Shown here in pieces: positions 50,871-63,468 of a stretch of DNA of 64,000 bases. This stretch comes from Apus apus. Lineage: Eukaryota; Chordata; Aves; Apodiformes; Apodidae. How positions within the stretch are numbered: the first letter of the stretch is position 1; every line of letters starts with the position of its first letter. The notes below the pieces were generated by a model. That model was given only the letters and a program-made list of their open reading frames with translations, was not told the origin of the DNA and did no database searches. A program made the translations under genes and the position numbers. Location of the stretch: the NCBI RefSeq assembly GCF_020740795.1, contig NC_067296.1:4007001-4071000 (forward strand), written 5' to 3'.

Positions 50871-52516
50871 AGGAATTCAGCACTGCCGACGTTTGCCACT
50901 TGACTCCGTCAATATCCCGGTCCGAGGGAAAGGAACGAGCCCACCCCTCCCGTTACACGTTTTCTTCCTCTGCTGTTCGAGCAGCCCACCTCGCACAGCC
51001 TTTATTTCCTCTCCACTTACAGAGAATGACTTATTAAAACCACTTTTCAGGGCATTTCCAGTTTGCTGAAGGACTGTCACACACTTCCCTCTCTTCTTTT
51101 AGGGATAAATTAAGAGACGAGAAGTTACACTGCTTGAGAGGACAGACAAAAAAAGGATTGCTGGGAATCAACTTCTGTGAATTACAAGAATAACTTCATG
51201 AATACAGAAGGTCCATGGCTTGCCTAACCTTCCACTGGTCTAGACTCGCTTCTTAAAAGCCCTCACCTACTTTCATTTCTTCAAAATTCTGTCCATCAGC
51301 TCTAAACTTTATGTGGATCACACTCCCATGACCAAAGCAAGCACTTCTGTTGACAAAATAACAGTTTAAATACTTCCGAAGGGACAGCTTTGAAAAAGAG
51401 ATGGAAGCTATCTTCTCCACATATACTTCACAGTAGAGCTTCTGGCCAAAAAAACATCCATTCAGTGAATAAAAAATAAATAAAATCTGTTCTTTTACTT
51501 CAGCTGCCAGAGAGGCAGTACAGACCAACAGTGAACAGGGAGCTGCTTGTATTCTCCAGCTGCTCAGATGATTTTTTTTTCTAGGCCATGTTACAACAAC
51601 AGGAACAGGTGACAAAACAACTCAGAAAAAGGGCTAGGAAAGAGAAAGTATTTACAGTTTGAAGTATAAACACCACAGAACAGTGCAAACCAGATCTTCA
51701 ATGAGGAAGAGGATCAGGCAGTTGTTGACTGATTGGTATTGGCACTGCAGGAGAAAGATGAAGCCTATTGTGTAAATCTGTAGCTGGAATGTCCAAAGTG
51801 TGCTGTGTGACAAACACAACCATGTCCTCACAGACAAATATATGAAAGAGGAAGAAAATAAAAATTGCAAACATGCTGCTATGAAAAAGGCACATCTGCA
51901 GAGATAGAACCACTTCTGATAAGATGATACCACAACTGGTCAGTAAGTGAGCAGATGTTTTGGGGCACCTCCTGTAGAAAAACCTGCACCAAGTTGGCAT
52001 GAAACAATGTAAAATGAAAGGGGTTTTTTTTGTGGGATAAAAGACAAACAGGTCTTTTGGAAAAAAAAGCAGCTTTGACATTAAAAACCAAGGCAGAGCA
52101 AGGTAAAGCACAGGTGTCACAAAGGCTGCAGAGACACTCAAGGGGGGGAAGAATTTATACTTCACAGTTTGAGCACCAGACTGACATCCAAAAAAATCTT
52201 AAGTGTAATCTCACAGTGTTGATGCAAAAAATATTCCTTGCAATGAAAACAGACAGTGTTAATGATGTTGGCAAATCTTTTCTTCTCACCACACACATCC
52301 TTGCTTCTACTTCTGCTGTGCATTGAGCTGCAGCACTTTATGGTCAGTGAATTTCACTTGACTTTCCATCCTTGTGCATTATTTTGCTGACTATCTCTGG
52401 GAATGGGCTAGGTGTCAAGTAACTGTCAGTAAAAATATCCCTGCTTCTGCACAGTATCATGTTTTCTTTATAATGATCCATTAAATCTTAAAGTCTTTTC
52501 CGTCCAAATGCTTTCC
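50871..52516. other. Intergenic, downstream of IFT52
   Basis: Composition falls from GC-rich to AT-rich. Minus-strand open frames at 51252-52165 are F/L/S-rich, as AT-rich antisense DNA gives, and match no family I know. If a more distal poly(A) signal is used, part of this could be IFT52 3' UTR. Confidence 0.45.
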
Positions 52517-52522
52517 TTTATT
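52517..52522 (-). terminator. Candidate poly(A) signal AATAAA for IFT52
   Basis: First canonical AATAAA on the minus strand after the IFT52 stop at 53170, implying a 3' UTR of about 0.65 kb. Which signal is used cannot be decided from sequence alone. Confidence 0.45.
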
Positions 52523-53169
52523 TTCAAAATGATGTCTTTTCAGTCTTATATGAGGCAGAGATCTCTAACAATGTCATTATTGCTTAATGTCAGATCTTCC
52601 CCACCCTTAGAAGAAATGTTTTTCTTCTACTGTGACAAACCCACCTCTCCTTGCCTCACTTTGACAGATACAAAAGGAGACTGCCTTGGAGCGACAGACT
52701 AGCATGTTTTCAGCAGCTCCTGTATTTATGACTGTATTTTCCTCTCTTTAGTTCAGAAACCAAAATAACTATATTTTTCACAGTGCAATTAAGGGCTAAT
52801 GTCCAGCAGAACTCACAGTAAGCCTTACTCAAATACTAAGCCTTAAATAAATACTAAAGCCAGAAAGAAGGACCCAATCCACATTTTCTTAATACAAGAT
52901 TTCTTTTTTCTCCCCCCATATATTACAAAATTACAGTTTCAATCAAGAAATAGAAAAATAGGAAATCATTTGGAAGTTGCTTGCAAAAGACAAGCAGTTC
53001 CTCAAAAGGCATTCATTATCCAAACTACCACTCAAAAATGATCCAAACATTCAGTGAACTACTAAGACAGTCCCAATCAATGTACCGAGCACAGAGGTTA
53101 GAAAAAAAGATTAAATGGAAAAATGAGTTTTTAGTAAAAGTTGTATCTCAAATGGGGGAAAGCCAGGTC

Positions 53170-56100
53170 TCAGTTACCATTCTGGAATCCAGCTTCACTC
53201 GTGTCAGTATCATGTTCCTTAGATATGAGAAAAGGAGGAGAAAAGGAAAAAAAGAAACATTTTAACAATAGGGTAGAAGTGCCAGATTTTTGTTGTAACT
53301 AAGACTACTTGAGAAACAGGGAATTCTTGTTAGTAGAAACAGCTGATGTGCCAATATGCTCCCAACAGACTTTGAAGCATCAAACCTACTATGAAGAACT
53401 ATTTCAACACAGTAACAAGGCTGGTTTCACACTCACTGCAGCATGAGCAAGCACTGGGAGCACTCCCAAGGGCTCGCTGCTCTTATACAATGTGCCATTA
53501 AAGACCTGCATTCAGCTGAAATTACTGAAACTACACTTGCATGCATTAATCTCCCAATTAAAATAAATGAGAGACTTAATAAATTGAGCACTACACAATC
53601 CAGATAGATTAAGAGTCCTAAGTATTCTGGATCACACTTCATTAGTCTAATTTATTATACAACTAATGTCTTAACTCATCACTTTACCTCTTACCTGTGA
53701 CAAGTGCAGCTGTCACAAAGATCTATCAGCCCCCGTGCCCATACTGTCAACTATTCACTTGTAATTCTGTTATGAAAAATACCTGATTCAGTTTCTTAAA
53801 CTCAACCACTTGGAAGAAGATGTGCTCCAGGATATATTTGGCATTTTGCTTCTCCTTTGGGAGTTTACTCGTTACTCCCAGGATATCTCCACATTTTCGT
53901 ACGTAAAACTCCAGGTCATCATCAGTACCTGACAAGCATCCCAAGGAAGAAAGCAGTTGAGTACCACATATATCTGCATCAGCTGGGCAAAACCTTCCTA
54001 CCAATCTCATTTTTGTTGCCATTCTGGGAGGTTAAGTCCTACAACTAAGTTCAGTGGACTAGCCATGATTCATCCTTACTTTCTCAATCTTTTTAGATGT
54101 GTGTTTAGAATAACCTCAATATTTTAACTTCAAAGCATAAAAAAGCTCTGAAAGAAATCAACAAAGGAGTACCAAGCCATTTATACATGATACAGGGAAC
54201 AGCAGGTAGAAACATAACAAAATGTCATGTAACAAATAAAATAAAATGTCATAGTACATAAAGTCATGTCTTCCATTTCCAAGGCCTTCTAATGTCTTGG
54301 CCCAGGATGAAAGCAGTGGATTTTCATAAACGAGGCCCACATTTTTAAATTAAATATAATAACAATTTTCCTCCAAAAACTTGTGCAAACAATCAGCCTG
54401 CAACACTTACATCTGTTTGTAATCTCTGCAAGACGAGCTTTCTCAGAGGAAAAAGTTTCATCCAAGTCAAAAAGCTCCAGAGATGGAGGAGGCAATTCTC
54501 TGAAAATAGGTGGAAAAACCTTGAAGAGAAGAATTATCATGGTTTATTGCCAAATATTTTTCCTGTACTCTACAGATCTCTAAGATAACACTTTGGACTT
54601 AGATTGGACTTGAATTTAGACTTGGATTTAGATTGGACTTTTGACTTTATGAAAGTCAAAAAGCAACACCAAAGCCCACAGCACAGGGGTATATTACACC
54701 TTTTTAAAAATTCAATTTGTATTTTGTAAAAATAACTTGAGTTTTCCAGAAGAGTTTAGTCACAAGTGTGCCAGAATGATCACCTAGCATCACAATCAGA
54801 CATACTGCCTTTGCAGTTTTGCTCCATGAGATCCAGGTGATAGCTGAGACACTAAGTTCACCATAAAAGCTCAGCTTGGAAACATATTTACATTAACAGG
54901 ATATTTTCTTATAGAAGGGTTCTCCATGGGCTGTATCAGCAAGAAGGTTACTCACAGCTGGCTGGAGGACAGGTAGTGGAGTCTCAAATTGAGGCTGAAT
55001 GAGTTGGAGGGTCTCGTGCTTCACATTAAGTTGTTCATAAGCTCTGCAGCACAGAAGAAGACAAAGTATGAGAGGAAACATGATCCAACAGCCATTTCCA
55101 CCTGCATCCAATAAAGGCCATAGAGATTAATTTTTATGAAGACACCAGGGTCAATATTATACACAGTCATAGCATTAAAAAAATGGGATGTCTAATTTTA
55201 GAAGGGCCCCAGAGAACTATGCATCAGTAGTAACTGACCTCTACAGCAAGCAAATTAGTTAAAATTATGACAGAAAAGAAGATAATGATAGTTGGATATA
55301 TAAGATGATAAAAAAGAAGGAAGTGACACCTCAGCTCTTCAAATGCAACTTTTAAAGGGACGAACATGCATGAGGAAGAAGATCCAATTAAAAAAGAACA
55401 GACCTATGATTTCAAAAAGGTTTTCAGGAAGTCCATAACCTAAAGCTATTTTTAAAAGTTATTTGTTACGGGATGAGAAAGGAGACCCCACTAGGAATTC
55501 ACATCTAGTGAAAATACAAGAAATACAGAGTAAGAAGGAAGTGTCCACAAGAAAGAGGAGTTTCATGGGATCTGTGTTCAGCTTGCTACTATTCAACGTG
55601 TTCATACATGACCTGGTAGCAGATGTGTTACAAAGGACAAAGCTGCTAATGATACAAAACTAGTAAAACTGAGCAGCAGGTGAATCTCATGACACAATTA
55701 CTAGGAAATGCCAAGATGAATGAAAAGCAGCTTCAGTAAATGCCAAGTAGTTCAAACGTGGGGAAAAAAACCCTCCAGCTCTCAATTATCACTGCAGAAA
55801 GTACCCAACATCGCTGCAGGTAGTTCTACTAAACATACCAGTTCACTGAATCAACAATAGCCAGAAAAAGGGAAAAAACAATGTCAGAAGACAGTTAAGA
55901 CAAGAAGCAAGAGTAAGCTTGACTGTCACACTGCACAAATCAATCTTCTGGTATTTCCATATTCAGAACGCTGCCTGCAGCTCAGTCCCTTCTGCTCTTC
56001 AGCAGACACAGTTAAACACAAACAAAAATGCAGCACGCACAATGGAAAAATGAATAAATCAAGAATCACAGCTGCTGACTTGATAACTGAAGGGAGGGCG

Positions 56101-59100
56101 GTTGTATCCAGCTGATAAAGGGATGTATCAAACAGCTTTGTGAAGTCTCTGGGGTTCTCATCTCCTTCTTGCAGACAGACTCGCAGTTGTTCAGACAGCG
56201 CGGCCGTGTCAGGGAGCATCGTATAGTCTGAGATCTGAACACACAGATACACACCCGTGGGATAAATACACCAAGACATGGACGTACCCTTCTTCTAGTT
56301 TGTATCTCACCTAAAAAAAACCATCTAGAAATTATTATTTAACTCTGTACCAGGTATGACCCTTTGCAGTGCAGGTTACTGGATTAGTAGACTCTGCAAA
56401 CCCTGCTCTCTCACCACATGGATTTTGTGTCTAGATTTCCGTTAATTACTTTAAATTTTAAAAGCTTACCTGTCAACTGTACAAGATCAATGTTCTCTTG
56501 ATGCAAAAAGAGTATACTATTTCATCAGATATGATATTTCCAAATAAAAGTAGCATTTGCACACATCAGTTAAAAAAAAACAATTAAATGAAGACACAGG
56601 TTGATCCCTACTCATATACAGAAAATCTGCCTTCACTTCCTGCATGTTCCTCTTGTCTGAGGGCTCAGAGCAAAGTGCAAACTTATTCTGCTGGAGTTGA
56701 TCTCATAAACGTGGGCAAATTGGAAAGAGACTTTGACAAATGAAATCTGATAAGGAATGGCCTGACAGAGACACAATACCATTATTTTTTATGCCTAATC
56801 CCTCTGTCGACTCAATCTCAGACCCCGAATAAAGGGTCTGAAGAACAACAGCCTTCATTTAGCTGTTAACCACTTTGTGCTAAATAGTTGTTTTGCCAAA
56901 ACTGGTGCTGCTAGATCACACTATTATTTATTGCCTTCTGAAGGCTCTTACCTCAGGGTCCTCCATATCCATCTGGTTTAAATGGATATCTGATGTTGTA
57001 AGCCACTGGAAAAGCACGTCCTGAAGGAGGGCAAAACAGTTACTTTCAGGAAGGTCCAAGTAACCTTATATTATGCTTAAGCATTCATGTTAAATCTATT
57101 AAATTACACAGCATGAAAAAGAAGAAAAAATGGGTTAAAAAACAAAGACTATCTAGGAAGAAAATACAAACTTTATTTGTATTTAGATACAGAAGCAAGA
57201 AGGCATGGCAATGAGCATACTTTGTGTGAGGTGCATGCTTTCAGGAACACCTCAGGAGGAAATTCCCCTTCTTCCAAAGAACAACATTCCATAACCACTT
57301 TGGAAAGCACATTACAACACCTTGGGATCAGGAGCTATATATACGCAAAGATTTATTATTAATCAGCAGCCATAATCAAGCACTCAAAAAGCTAAGAAAA
57401 AATAGCCAACAAAAAACCCCTCTACTGAGTATTTAAATATTAATAACAATAAAGTGAACAGAAGTAGGAGAAGCTTTTTGGAGTCCTGTGACATAAATAA
57501 TAAACTGTACCTTTAAAAACTCCTTCCTGTTAGTTCTGCTCTAACAAATTTCTCAGGATGTTAGTATTCTGTTAGAATCTCTATATTAAATCCAATTCAT
57601 AACTGTCTTGCTCCAAGATGAAGATAGTGAGCTTGGATTTCTTTGCAAGTGCTGTGAAGATCCACAAACTTACCATGATTTTACTGTTTTCTTCTTTATC
57701 TAAATATTGATCACTGAACATGTGGGAAGATCCCAGTGCTGCCAACTTTCCACCTTGAGCCTATCAACAAAGAATACAACAAAACATCCTTCCAAATCAC
57801 AGTTCTAGAGGTACTTGTGATTTAAAGAAATTGAAACTGTTGGATTAAGTAGTGGCAAAAGCAGCTCCAAACTTGGCAAGCTCACAGCAGCATTAAAAGT
57901 GTAGATGCTCTTGGGGCTCATAAATTTATTAAAAATACTGATTTGCACTTTGTAAGAGTAGATTCATGCCAGGGAATGGGAAAATAGTTTGGTAATTTTA
58001 TTATTTGTAGAATAAAATGCAAAATATGCAGGTCATTATGTTTTAATTCAGCTAAATTAAAGATGCATGAAAATGCATTCATGAAACATCTTTGGAATTC
58101 TTCTCTAAGATTACTCCTCAATCCTTCCACAAGGAGATATTTAAGAAATAGTCAAGTTTTCAACAGAACCAGGAACCCTGTAATGCTCCCTGCACCAACT
58201 GTGAAACTCAAAGCATAGTACTGCCATGAAGACTGCTGTAAGGAATTCAAAGGTACATCAAACAGACTTCCAGTCAGTTTTAACAAATTTCTGATCTTTC
58301 ATAATCCATGTTTGCAAGGTTTTAACCTGAATTCTACATGCTCTACCCACACAGCACAACTGGTTAGTATCCACTGCTCTTGCTTTCCTTCACCTTCTGT
58401 TACTAGTCTTTACCATATCTCTTTTTCACTCCAAGAGATATTTTTTTTCCTCCTACCAAGTTTCTCTGCTCTGCTTGAGAGACAATCTCTGTCTCTGCCT
58501 TCACCTTCTACCCTTGGGTCTATAACCTCCTTGAGCTAGAAAGGAAAAAGGATGTCATCTATTTGACATTCCCATCACAGATTATATCAAAGGAAGCACC
58601 ATCAGTTTGATGTGTACTTGGCTTCCACTGCACAAACCCGTTATACTTCAGTGACCAACCTATGCAAAACACTTCAGGGAGGTGCAAACAATTTATCAAA
58701 ATTAGATGGATAAATCAAAAATAGAAGTGGGTTTGGAAGTAGGTCCAGAAAACACAGGTTTTGTGTGGGGCAGGGGAAGGATGTTTGGTTTGTTACAGGA
58801 AGGATCATACCTTGTGCTGATAGAAAGCAAGAACAGGCCTGTTGAGTGGGAAGCAGACAGACCCTGTTGACAGAACAGCCACTGCTGGCTTCATCACATT
58901 CAGTGTGGCACCAAATGGATACACAAAAGTGAGCGCTCTGCAGGGAACACAGGAAGTCCTTAAGTACCCACAGGTATCAAGTAGGCTGGACAGATTTCTA
59001 AAACTCAGTCTGTGTCCCTGAACTGCCTTTTGTGTCCCTAAAACTGTCACTGTGCACTGGAGGTGGAGTGCCAAGGGGCATCGTTTTGAACATTCAGATC

Positions 59101-62100
59101 ATTATAATGGCATGTCTGCCTCTTTCTACAGATTTTTCCAGGTTGACAATTTGTCTTAAATAAGGAACAGAGAACACTCCTGGTATCTGTTTGCACAGTT
59201 ATGTACCTGGGAGAAGGGTAGGGGTATTTACTTCACAGATGAATCTATATTCTGGAACAAAACTACATGAAGTGTTTTTACACTTACATTTTACATTGCA
59301 ATCAATCAACCACATGGTCATTTACTAGTCTAAAAACTAGCTGTAAGAAAGAATACAAACATTTATAGTTATTTACAGAAAAGCTGCATTCTTTCCACTG
59401 CTTCTTCACTCCTCTGCAGCTCAGAGGGATGAAAAGCCAAAAATTACAATAAATATCTACCTTATCCTGGATTGAGTCTCTTTACAAAGACGTAGAGCTA
59501 CTCATGTCAGCAGCCAAACAGCCTCTTGTCTAGAGGTTATTCAAAATAATTAATCAAATTCAAATCCACAGACTAGGGTCAAAAAAGATCTGAGCAGGAG
59601 AGTAATTATTCCCTTCAAAACTTATCCCCCCTGCTCCTTCACTGGTTATTAAGCATTACTTACACATTCACCTTTCCGGATACAAGCTTGAGAAGTAAGA
59701 AACTGACACAAGAAACACATTAGAAAACCACAACACAAGCCTAACACACTCCTGCTAGATTGCAAACCTGCCAGTTCCAAGTTATTCTACATCTTTTCAC
59801 ATCAGCTTCCTCCAAATAAAAGACTTACTGTGAGTTACGTCCACTTCCATCTTCATCTGCTGTCTCAAGCAGGGGTGTTCTTGCAGCTTCACTGATTCCC
59901 CTGCAAAAGTTGAAGTGCAAAACTTACTGAAAACACTAGGGATTATAAGAGTTTACTGTAAAGACTTAGATACCCCAAATATTTACCTATTCAAAACTCC
60001 ATCAGAGATAAGTGCTTCTTTTGGGTGGTGGTACTTGTAATATACGTTTCGTACTACAGCATCTTGATGAAAGAGAAAAAATATGATACATTTATATCAG
60101 AGTGTTGATCATTCATAGCAATGAAAAATCAGTTTAGCTCTTGGATTCCCTGGGTGTTTGCTTCTAACACCACAAAGCTTGGCATGTGGCTCCCAAAATA
60201 ACTCAAATCAACACTCGCTACTGTTTCCTTTTAGATACATACATTTTAAAATAGCAATATAATTGCAAATTCAAATTAAAAGATGAAAATAAGCACTCCT
60301 CAATGCCTTCAGCAAAGCAGAAGATCAAAAAGGATGACCCAGTTAATAGAATATGTATCAAGTTTTACAAGTTCAATTTCTTTTTTCATACATGCTCCAA
60401 AACCACAATGAGTATAATACTTGATTCCAAAAAAGGCACAGTCTAGAAATGCCACCAAAGTCCTTAAAAATATTTTATGTACCCTGAGACACAGCTGGAG
60501 ATTTTCACATTGGCAGGACAAAATCAAACGAGTGGCACTTTATTGGCCTGCTAAAGGAAAGTGCCAGTTTATTTGGGGTGAGCATGAAGTGATTCAACCA
60601 CTAAAATGTTTGGAAAAAAATGTGTGAAATTAAATGCTTTTTAACCAAGAAATATCACTGGAATTATTTTTTGTTACTAAATAACATGAAAACTGACAAC
60701 TATAGCAAAATAGTGGAGATGGCTGAGTTGTTATCAAGGTACTGTGGCCATGGAAAGCCCTTGATGCTTCAGTATTACACTGCCATGTACATGTAGATTT
60801 CAAGAAAAAAACATCCCTCAGACCCAAAGGTAATTTGAGAGAGGGATCTGCTTGGCTTATACCAACAAAGGCTGAACGTGCTCTTTAGATTTTGCTGAAA
60901 ATGGGAGAATTAAAGGTACCCATGAGCCCCATTACCATTGTTGAAGACGATGCCATATTCTTCCAGCAAAAAGTTAATATTTGTGCCAGATCGGGACTCT
61001 CCACCTTCTCTTAGCATCACCAGGATGGCTCCACCATCCTCCAGGAATGTCTTCAGAACTGAAAACTAGAAGACAAAGATCCAAAAAAAAAAAAGTACTT
61101 GTGAAAGAAGCTGCACACACGACTCCAGGAAGTTCTACTGAGATAAGGAAAATGATCCTGAGTAGCTGCAATGAACTTGATCTCACCAGAAACGCATTCA
61201 AATTTCAACTTGTGTAAATTAATATAAACCAGCACTGCTGCAAAGTCTTCTGTGCTGCTCTTAAAAGTGTGATTTCTTAGCAAATACTTCTTAGCTTCTT
61301 ACCTCAGCAGCACTGAACCTTTCCCTTGGTCCTGCTGTAATCCACAACTTCACCCCTAACAGCTTCTCAGACGTGATCTCATCTTTCAAGCTACAAACAG
61401 ATTAATAAAGAGATGTTAGTCTTGGACACAGTCCTGAACCCCAACTTTTTTTTTCTTTTTAAGAACAAGCAAATAAACAGAATGCAAAACACTTCAGTTA
61501 CTTCACATCCTTTTACCTGGGTTTATCGTTGGTAACTTGAGCAAAAACAATCCTTACAAACTTCAAGCCATTAAATAGTAAAAGTAACAAGGCACTGGGG
61601 CTGAACTGGTATAAACCATCAGAGCTGCTACGAAACTTTGCACCTGATGAGCTGCTTCTTACTCCATTTTTTGCTTCCTCTGGCCACATTTTGCAGTGGA
61701 CAGACAGGCAAGGGCTGTCTGTCCAGGCAAGCCACATGCAGAAGGGCTGATTTCTTTTTTATCTCGAACACTAAATCAAGGGAGACTCAAAAACTTGCAC
61801 CTGGAGTTCCGCCCTTATAACTTAAAACTCCTTCTCTTCCACAGATATCACAGCTGGAAGACCAAAGCATCCGACAGTGAAGGTACAGCTGATGCCACAG
61901 AGCGCAGCTTACGATACACACCCCCAAAAGACAATTCGGGAATTCAATACCGCACACGCACGCGTTTCAGGATCTCTCTCAGGACTGCGGGCGCCCCAGC
62001 CCCTTCCCCTGGGGCTGCGGAGGGGGAGGATGAGGAGCCGCGGCCTCTTCCCTCAGCAGCGGCCAAGGACCCGCACAGCCCGGCCAGGCCGCGGCCCCTC

Positions 62101-62308
62101 GGTCCCCGCTGGGAAAGAGGCTTCCCTCCCACGCCGCAACTCCCCACCAAGCCGCCGAGTTACTCAGAAACACCCCCCCAACCCCTCACCTCTGGATCTT
62201 CCAATTCCCATGAAGCCTTTTCCGCAAGGATTTGTAGCTGCCGGCGGGGGTGAACGCCTCGCCCTTGGAGGCGTTGAAGACGACAGCGCTGCGCGGGCCC
62301 GTCTCCAT
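53170..62308 (-). CDS. IFT52: IFT52, intraflagellar transport protein 52, 13 coding exons, 437 aa
   Basis: Core subunit of the IFT-B complex that carries cargo along ciliary microtubules; it links IFT88/IFT70 and IFT46 (family knowledge). Coding exons, 5' to 3' on the minus strand: 62308-62190, 61390-61303, 61065-60936, 60062-59987, 59900-59829, 58937-58811, 57760-57674, 57020-56952, 56234-56080, 55043-54956, 54519-54411, 53928-53783, 53217-53170. These total 1314 nt with every junction in phase, giving 437 residues, equal to the human protein as I recall it. The N-terminal GIFT domain spans about residues 1-265 and includes VKLWITAGPRERFSAAE, TFVYPFGATLNVMKPAVAVL and HMFSDQYLDKEENSKIM. The linker has QLIQPQFETPLPVLQPA and the proline-rich ELPPPSLELFDLDETFSSEK. 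The C-terminal domain is DLEFYVRKCGDILGVTSKLP through QVVEFKKLNQ. The exon 9 donor (GTCAGC) is weak, but it is the only one that keeps phase. Confidence 0.97.
55540..55760 (+). mobile_element. Old LINE (CR1-type) reverse-transcriptase remnant in IFT52 intron 9
   Basis: The plus-strand frame reads GSVFSLLLFNVFIHDLV, matching the conserved 'GSVLGPLLFNVFINDL' block of non-LTR reverse transcriptases, then runs into degenerate sequence with ATACAAAACTAG where the DDTKL block would be. Non-functional. CR1 is the likely source, but divergence prevents a firm subfamily call. Confidence 0.6.
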
Positions 62309-62467
62309 GGGGCTCCCCGGGGCGGCGGACACAGGCCAGCTCTGGGGGTGGTGAAACCAGCCCCCCCACACCCCGCAAACCCCCCCTGCTCCCCGCACGG
62401 ACCGCGGCCCTGCCCGGCCCGGCCTTCCCGCAGCGCCCGCCCCGCACCCCGCACCCCCACCCCCCCG

Positions 62468-62477
62468 GCGCATGCGC
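62468..62477. promoter_or_regulatory. NRF1 palindrome in the IFT52 CpG-island promoter
   Basis: The same perfect GCGCATGCGC palindrome lies 160 bases upstream of the IFT52 ATG, inside a CpG-rich block (about 61980-62660) that also covers coding exon 1. No TATA box is apparent. I did not find a convincing X-box (RFX) motif of the kind common in ciliary-gene promoters, but this was by eye only. Confidence 0.55.
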
Positions 62478-63311
62478 GGGGCCCGAGCCCCGCAGGCCCC
62501 GCACCGGTCCCCGCGGAGAGGGCGGGTCGGAACCGGGGCTGCCCTGCCCGGTCGGTCCCTCGTTCCGCCCGGGACCCGCGGCTGCTGGAGCCCTGAGGCC
62601 GGGCAGGGCCGGAGGTGGCGGCCTAGAGCAGCTGTCAGGCCCCGTCCCCTCAGGCAGCTGCCGGCCCCTGGAACAGGGTTCTGGGCCCAAGAACCGGAAA
62701 AAATCCCAATTATTGATGTATTAGCCTAAAGCAGGCACTAGTTAATTCCCAAAAATCGCACTAGTTAATTCCCAAAATCGCACTGACTTTGTGCGTACAG
62801 CCACCCTCAGCAAGGCACGGCCTCCGTCACACCCAGCAGCACATCAGTGTATGCACTTTAATAAAAACCACATCATCTTTCTGATTATTTCAGCATGTAC
62901 AAGGTAAAGTACGATAAAAAAAAACAAACAACTGTTCCAGCACAAGCTTCCCAACAGCGTGAGCATCACACAGCTTTTAGAAACCCCCCCCACATTGATC
63001 CCCATGGTGCAGTTAGAAGCCCTTGGCCCCTTTTTGCCTCCTCACAGCCACAGAACAGCAAAATAACACAGAAAAAGCAGGCAGTGACATTCAATGAGGA
63101 CACCAGCATTTAAATTAAGGCAGAATAAATAACTTCTACAGCAGGGAAGGGGTGTTTCCAGGCAGGGGCTGGACCCCGCAGGGTGCTGCTACTCTCCCTC
63201 CCCTCGCTGCCCCATCCCGCTCCTCAAAGTAGTGTTGTGTGCCTCAGCCAAGTCAAGCACATGCTGTGAAAACATCCCCCACCTCAAGCCAGGTTGGGCC
63301 ATAAGGTTATT
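62478..63311. other. IFT52 upstream region
   Basis: CpG-rich up to about 62660, then ordinary AT/GC mix with the 23-bp duplication at 62735. No gene visible apart from possible downstream flank of the terminal exon at 63313-63468. Confidence 0.5.
62735..62779. repeat. Tandem duplication of about 23 bp
   Basis: GCACTAGTTAATTCCC plus an A-run occurs twice side by side, differing by one A in the run. It lies upstream of the IFT52 promoter. Confidence 0.9.
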
Positions 63312-63317
63312 TTTATT
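63312..63317 (-). terminator. AATAAA poly(A) signal overlapping a stop codon
   Basis: Minus-strand AATAAA whose TAA is also the stop codon of the putative terminal exon 63313-63468. If used, the mRNA would end near 63285-63300 with almost no 3' UTR. An ATTAAA at 62857-62862 is a downstream alternative. Confidence 0.35.
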
Positions 63318-63468
63318 TTGCCAAGCAGCTCAGCCTCTTCCCCCTCCCATTTTCATCCAGAGTTGCCTCCCACAGGTGCTGGCTTCTCTGTAACAGCCTC
63401 CTTGTTGCTTCAGCAGCATCCCAATCCTGGACCAGAGAGGTGATCCACTCCTCTTGGGGAGGCACTAG
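63313..63468 (-). CDS. Putative terminal coding exon of an unidentified gene
   Basis: Reading the minus strand, a good acceptor (pyrimidine-rich CTTTCCTTCCAG) is followed by 51 open codons in phase 0 and a TAA stop. The peptide runs from LVPPQEEWITSLVQDW through AAEATRRLLQRSQHLWE to GRGKRLSCLAK. It has a charged amphipathic helix with W and L spacing, which looks like real protein and not a chance frame. An AATAAA signal overlaps the stop. By human synteny the minus-strand gene upstream of IFT52 should be SGK2, but this peptide does not look like the kinase C-terminus. The rest of the gene would lie beyond the right edge. I do not recognise it. Confidence 0.45.
   Translation of the reverse strand, partial: LVPPQEEWITSLVQDWDAAEATRRLLQRSQHLWEATLDENGRGKRLSCLAK

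Noticed and set aside
51698-52165. 155-codon minus-strand open frame downstream of IFT52
   Set aside because: F/L/S-rich, as expected from AT-rich noncoding DNA. No domain seen.
63313-63468. Calling the terminal exon SGK2
   Set aside because: Synteny suggests SGK2, but the peptide lacks the AGC-kinase C-terminal hydrophobic motif, so I left it unnamed.
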